From contig CAMLDK010000056.1 of assembly GCA_946478995.1 (NCBI GenBank), forward strand, positions 1 to 5,860: a stretch of DNA of 5,860 nt, given 5' to 3'. Both the position numbers and the translations under genes were made by a program. The notes under the pieces were generated by a model. It did no database searches. It was not told where the DNA came from and saw nothing but the letters and a program-made list of their open reading frames with translations. The DNA is from an uncultured Candidatus Saccharibacteria bacterium (lineage in GTDB: Bacteria > Patescibacteria > Saccharimonadia > Saccharimonadales > 2-12-FULL-41-12). This document shows, piece after piece, positions 5,336-5,860 of this stretch (position 1 is its first letter; the number at the start of each line of letters is the position of its first letter).

Positions 5336-5860
5336 ACCTTTAATATCCTATCAAATCTGGCTTTTATACTGCTAGAGGCTGTCACTTCTTCTTGCTGCTG
5401 GATCGTGTCCAAGCCGACCCTTAGAAGTCCCATGGCAGTTATGAATGTATGGTCATTAACCTTATGGGTCAGATCCTTTATACCTATGACATCCTCGGGG
5501 TTTATCAAGGATATTTTGGGCTTGCGGGTAAAGGGCAGAGTAGCGTACCATTTTGTCTGGCCCAAGGTATCGGTAAGTTTCGATAAGCTGGCGCCGCCGC
5601 CGCAGAGCAGTATCTGATGCGGTAGGCTGTCTAGCTTGTCATATTCGGAGAGAGCCAGTTCCACACCTGAAACCCAGACATCGCAGGTCTTTTCCAAAGC
5701 TTCGGCTACTGATTTATGTTTTTCCGAACTATGATCCTCGCTAGAGGAAAAATTTAGCTTAAGTCTCTCGGCGGCGCTGTACTCTATACTCAAGTCGCGC
5801 TCGATAGACCGCGTGAAGGCTCGGCCGCCAATACCGAACATCTTGGTACCCTGTACGCCG
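5332..5860 (-). CDS. FtsA/PilM-like actin-fold ATPase, C-terminal 175 residues (cut by window edge)
   Basis: The frame is open to the window edge, so the true start lies outside; the ATG at 5841 is internal. FtsA and PilM are membrane-associated ATP-binding proteins that organise division or type IV pilus assembly. The visible part starts GVQGTKMFGIGGRAFTRSIE, matching the FtsA/PilM segment where a GG loop precedes an iTrdIa-like helix. SIEYSAAERLKLNFS corresponds to the AE-x-x-K helix. HQILLCGGGASLSKL is the nucleotide-binding GGG loop near the C-terminus. It ends with a basic amphipathic stretch (SIKARFDRILKV), reminiscent of FtsA's membrane-targeting tail. No ftsZ or pilN-like gene follows; the next gene encodes the bitopic baseplate-J-like protein, overlapping by 4 bases. 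FtsA versus PilM cannot be settled from this fragment. Confidence 0.8.
   Translation of the reverse strand, partial: GVQGTKMFGIGGRAFTRSIERDLSIEYSAAERLKLNFSSSEDHSSEKHKSVAEALEKTCDVWVSGVELALSEYDKLDSLPHQILLCGGGASLSKLTDTLGQTKWYATLPFTRKPKISLINPEDVIGIKDLTHKVNDHTFITAMGLLRVGLDTIQQQEEVTASSSIKARFDRILKV

Noticed and set aside
1..5860. CRISPR arrays, tRNA or rRNA genes, insertion sequences
   Set aside because: No regularly spaced repeats, cloverleaf-like segments, transposase-like frames or flanking terminal repeats were seen; the non-coding gaps are 52 and about 245 bases and are described above.

Overview
This 5860-base window looks like chromosomal DNA from a Candidate Phyla Radiation (Patescibacteria) bacterium, most likely a Saccharibacterium (TM7). 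The reasons are: a bitopic baseplate-J-like membrane protein beside an FtsA/PilM-like ATPase; a LysM-LysM-CHAP wall hydrolase whose linker and catalytic region resemble, from memory, Saccharibacteria proteins; and compact genes with 4-base overlaps. TGA serves as a stop in two genes, so the recoded (TGA = Gly) Gracilibacteria and Absconditabacteria are unlikely. The lineage call is an inference; no search was run.

All six genes lie on the minus strand, so transcription runs from high to low coordinates. The first block (5860 to 2211) is a tightly packed unit: the C-terminal part of an FtsA/PilM-like actin-fold ATPase, a 555-residue bitopic protein with a baseplate-J-like external region, the RNase H-fold protein RuvX/YqgF, and the lytic transglycosylase MltG. 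Successive genes overlap by 4 bases (ATGA), abut with no gap, or overlap by 4 bases (GTGA), so they are probably cotranscribed and translationally coupled.

A 245-base AT-rich gap (1966-2210) follows. On the minus strand it holds a good sigma-70-type promoter and then a leader of about 163 bases with several inverted repeats. The next gene, a LysM-CHAP cell-wall hydrolase, appears to begin at an ATT codon (1965) rather than the first in-frame ATG (1830). An AGGAG ribosome binding site is ideally placed for ATT, and the added 45 residues form a strongly basic cytoplasmic segment ahead of the membrane anchor. After 52 bases comes the N-terminal two thirds of the ribosome-assembly GTPase Obg, cut by the window edge.

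The window therefore combines envelope work (MltG ends glycan strands, LysM-CHAP cuts peptidoglycan, and the FtsA/PilM-like and baseplate-J-like pair may form a membrane machine) with ribosome biogenesis (RuvX/YqgF in 16S rRNA 5' maturation, Obg in 50S assembly). The least ordinary parts are the ATT start, its structured leader, and the coupled actin-fold/baseplate-J pair.
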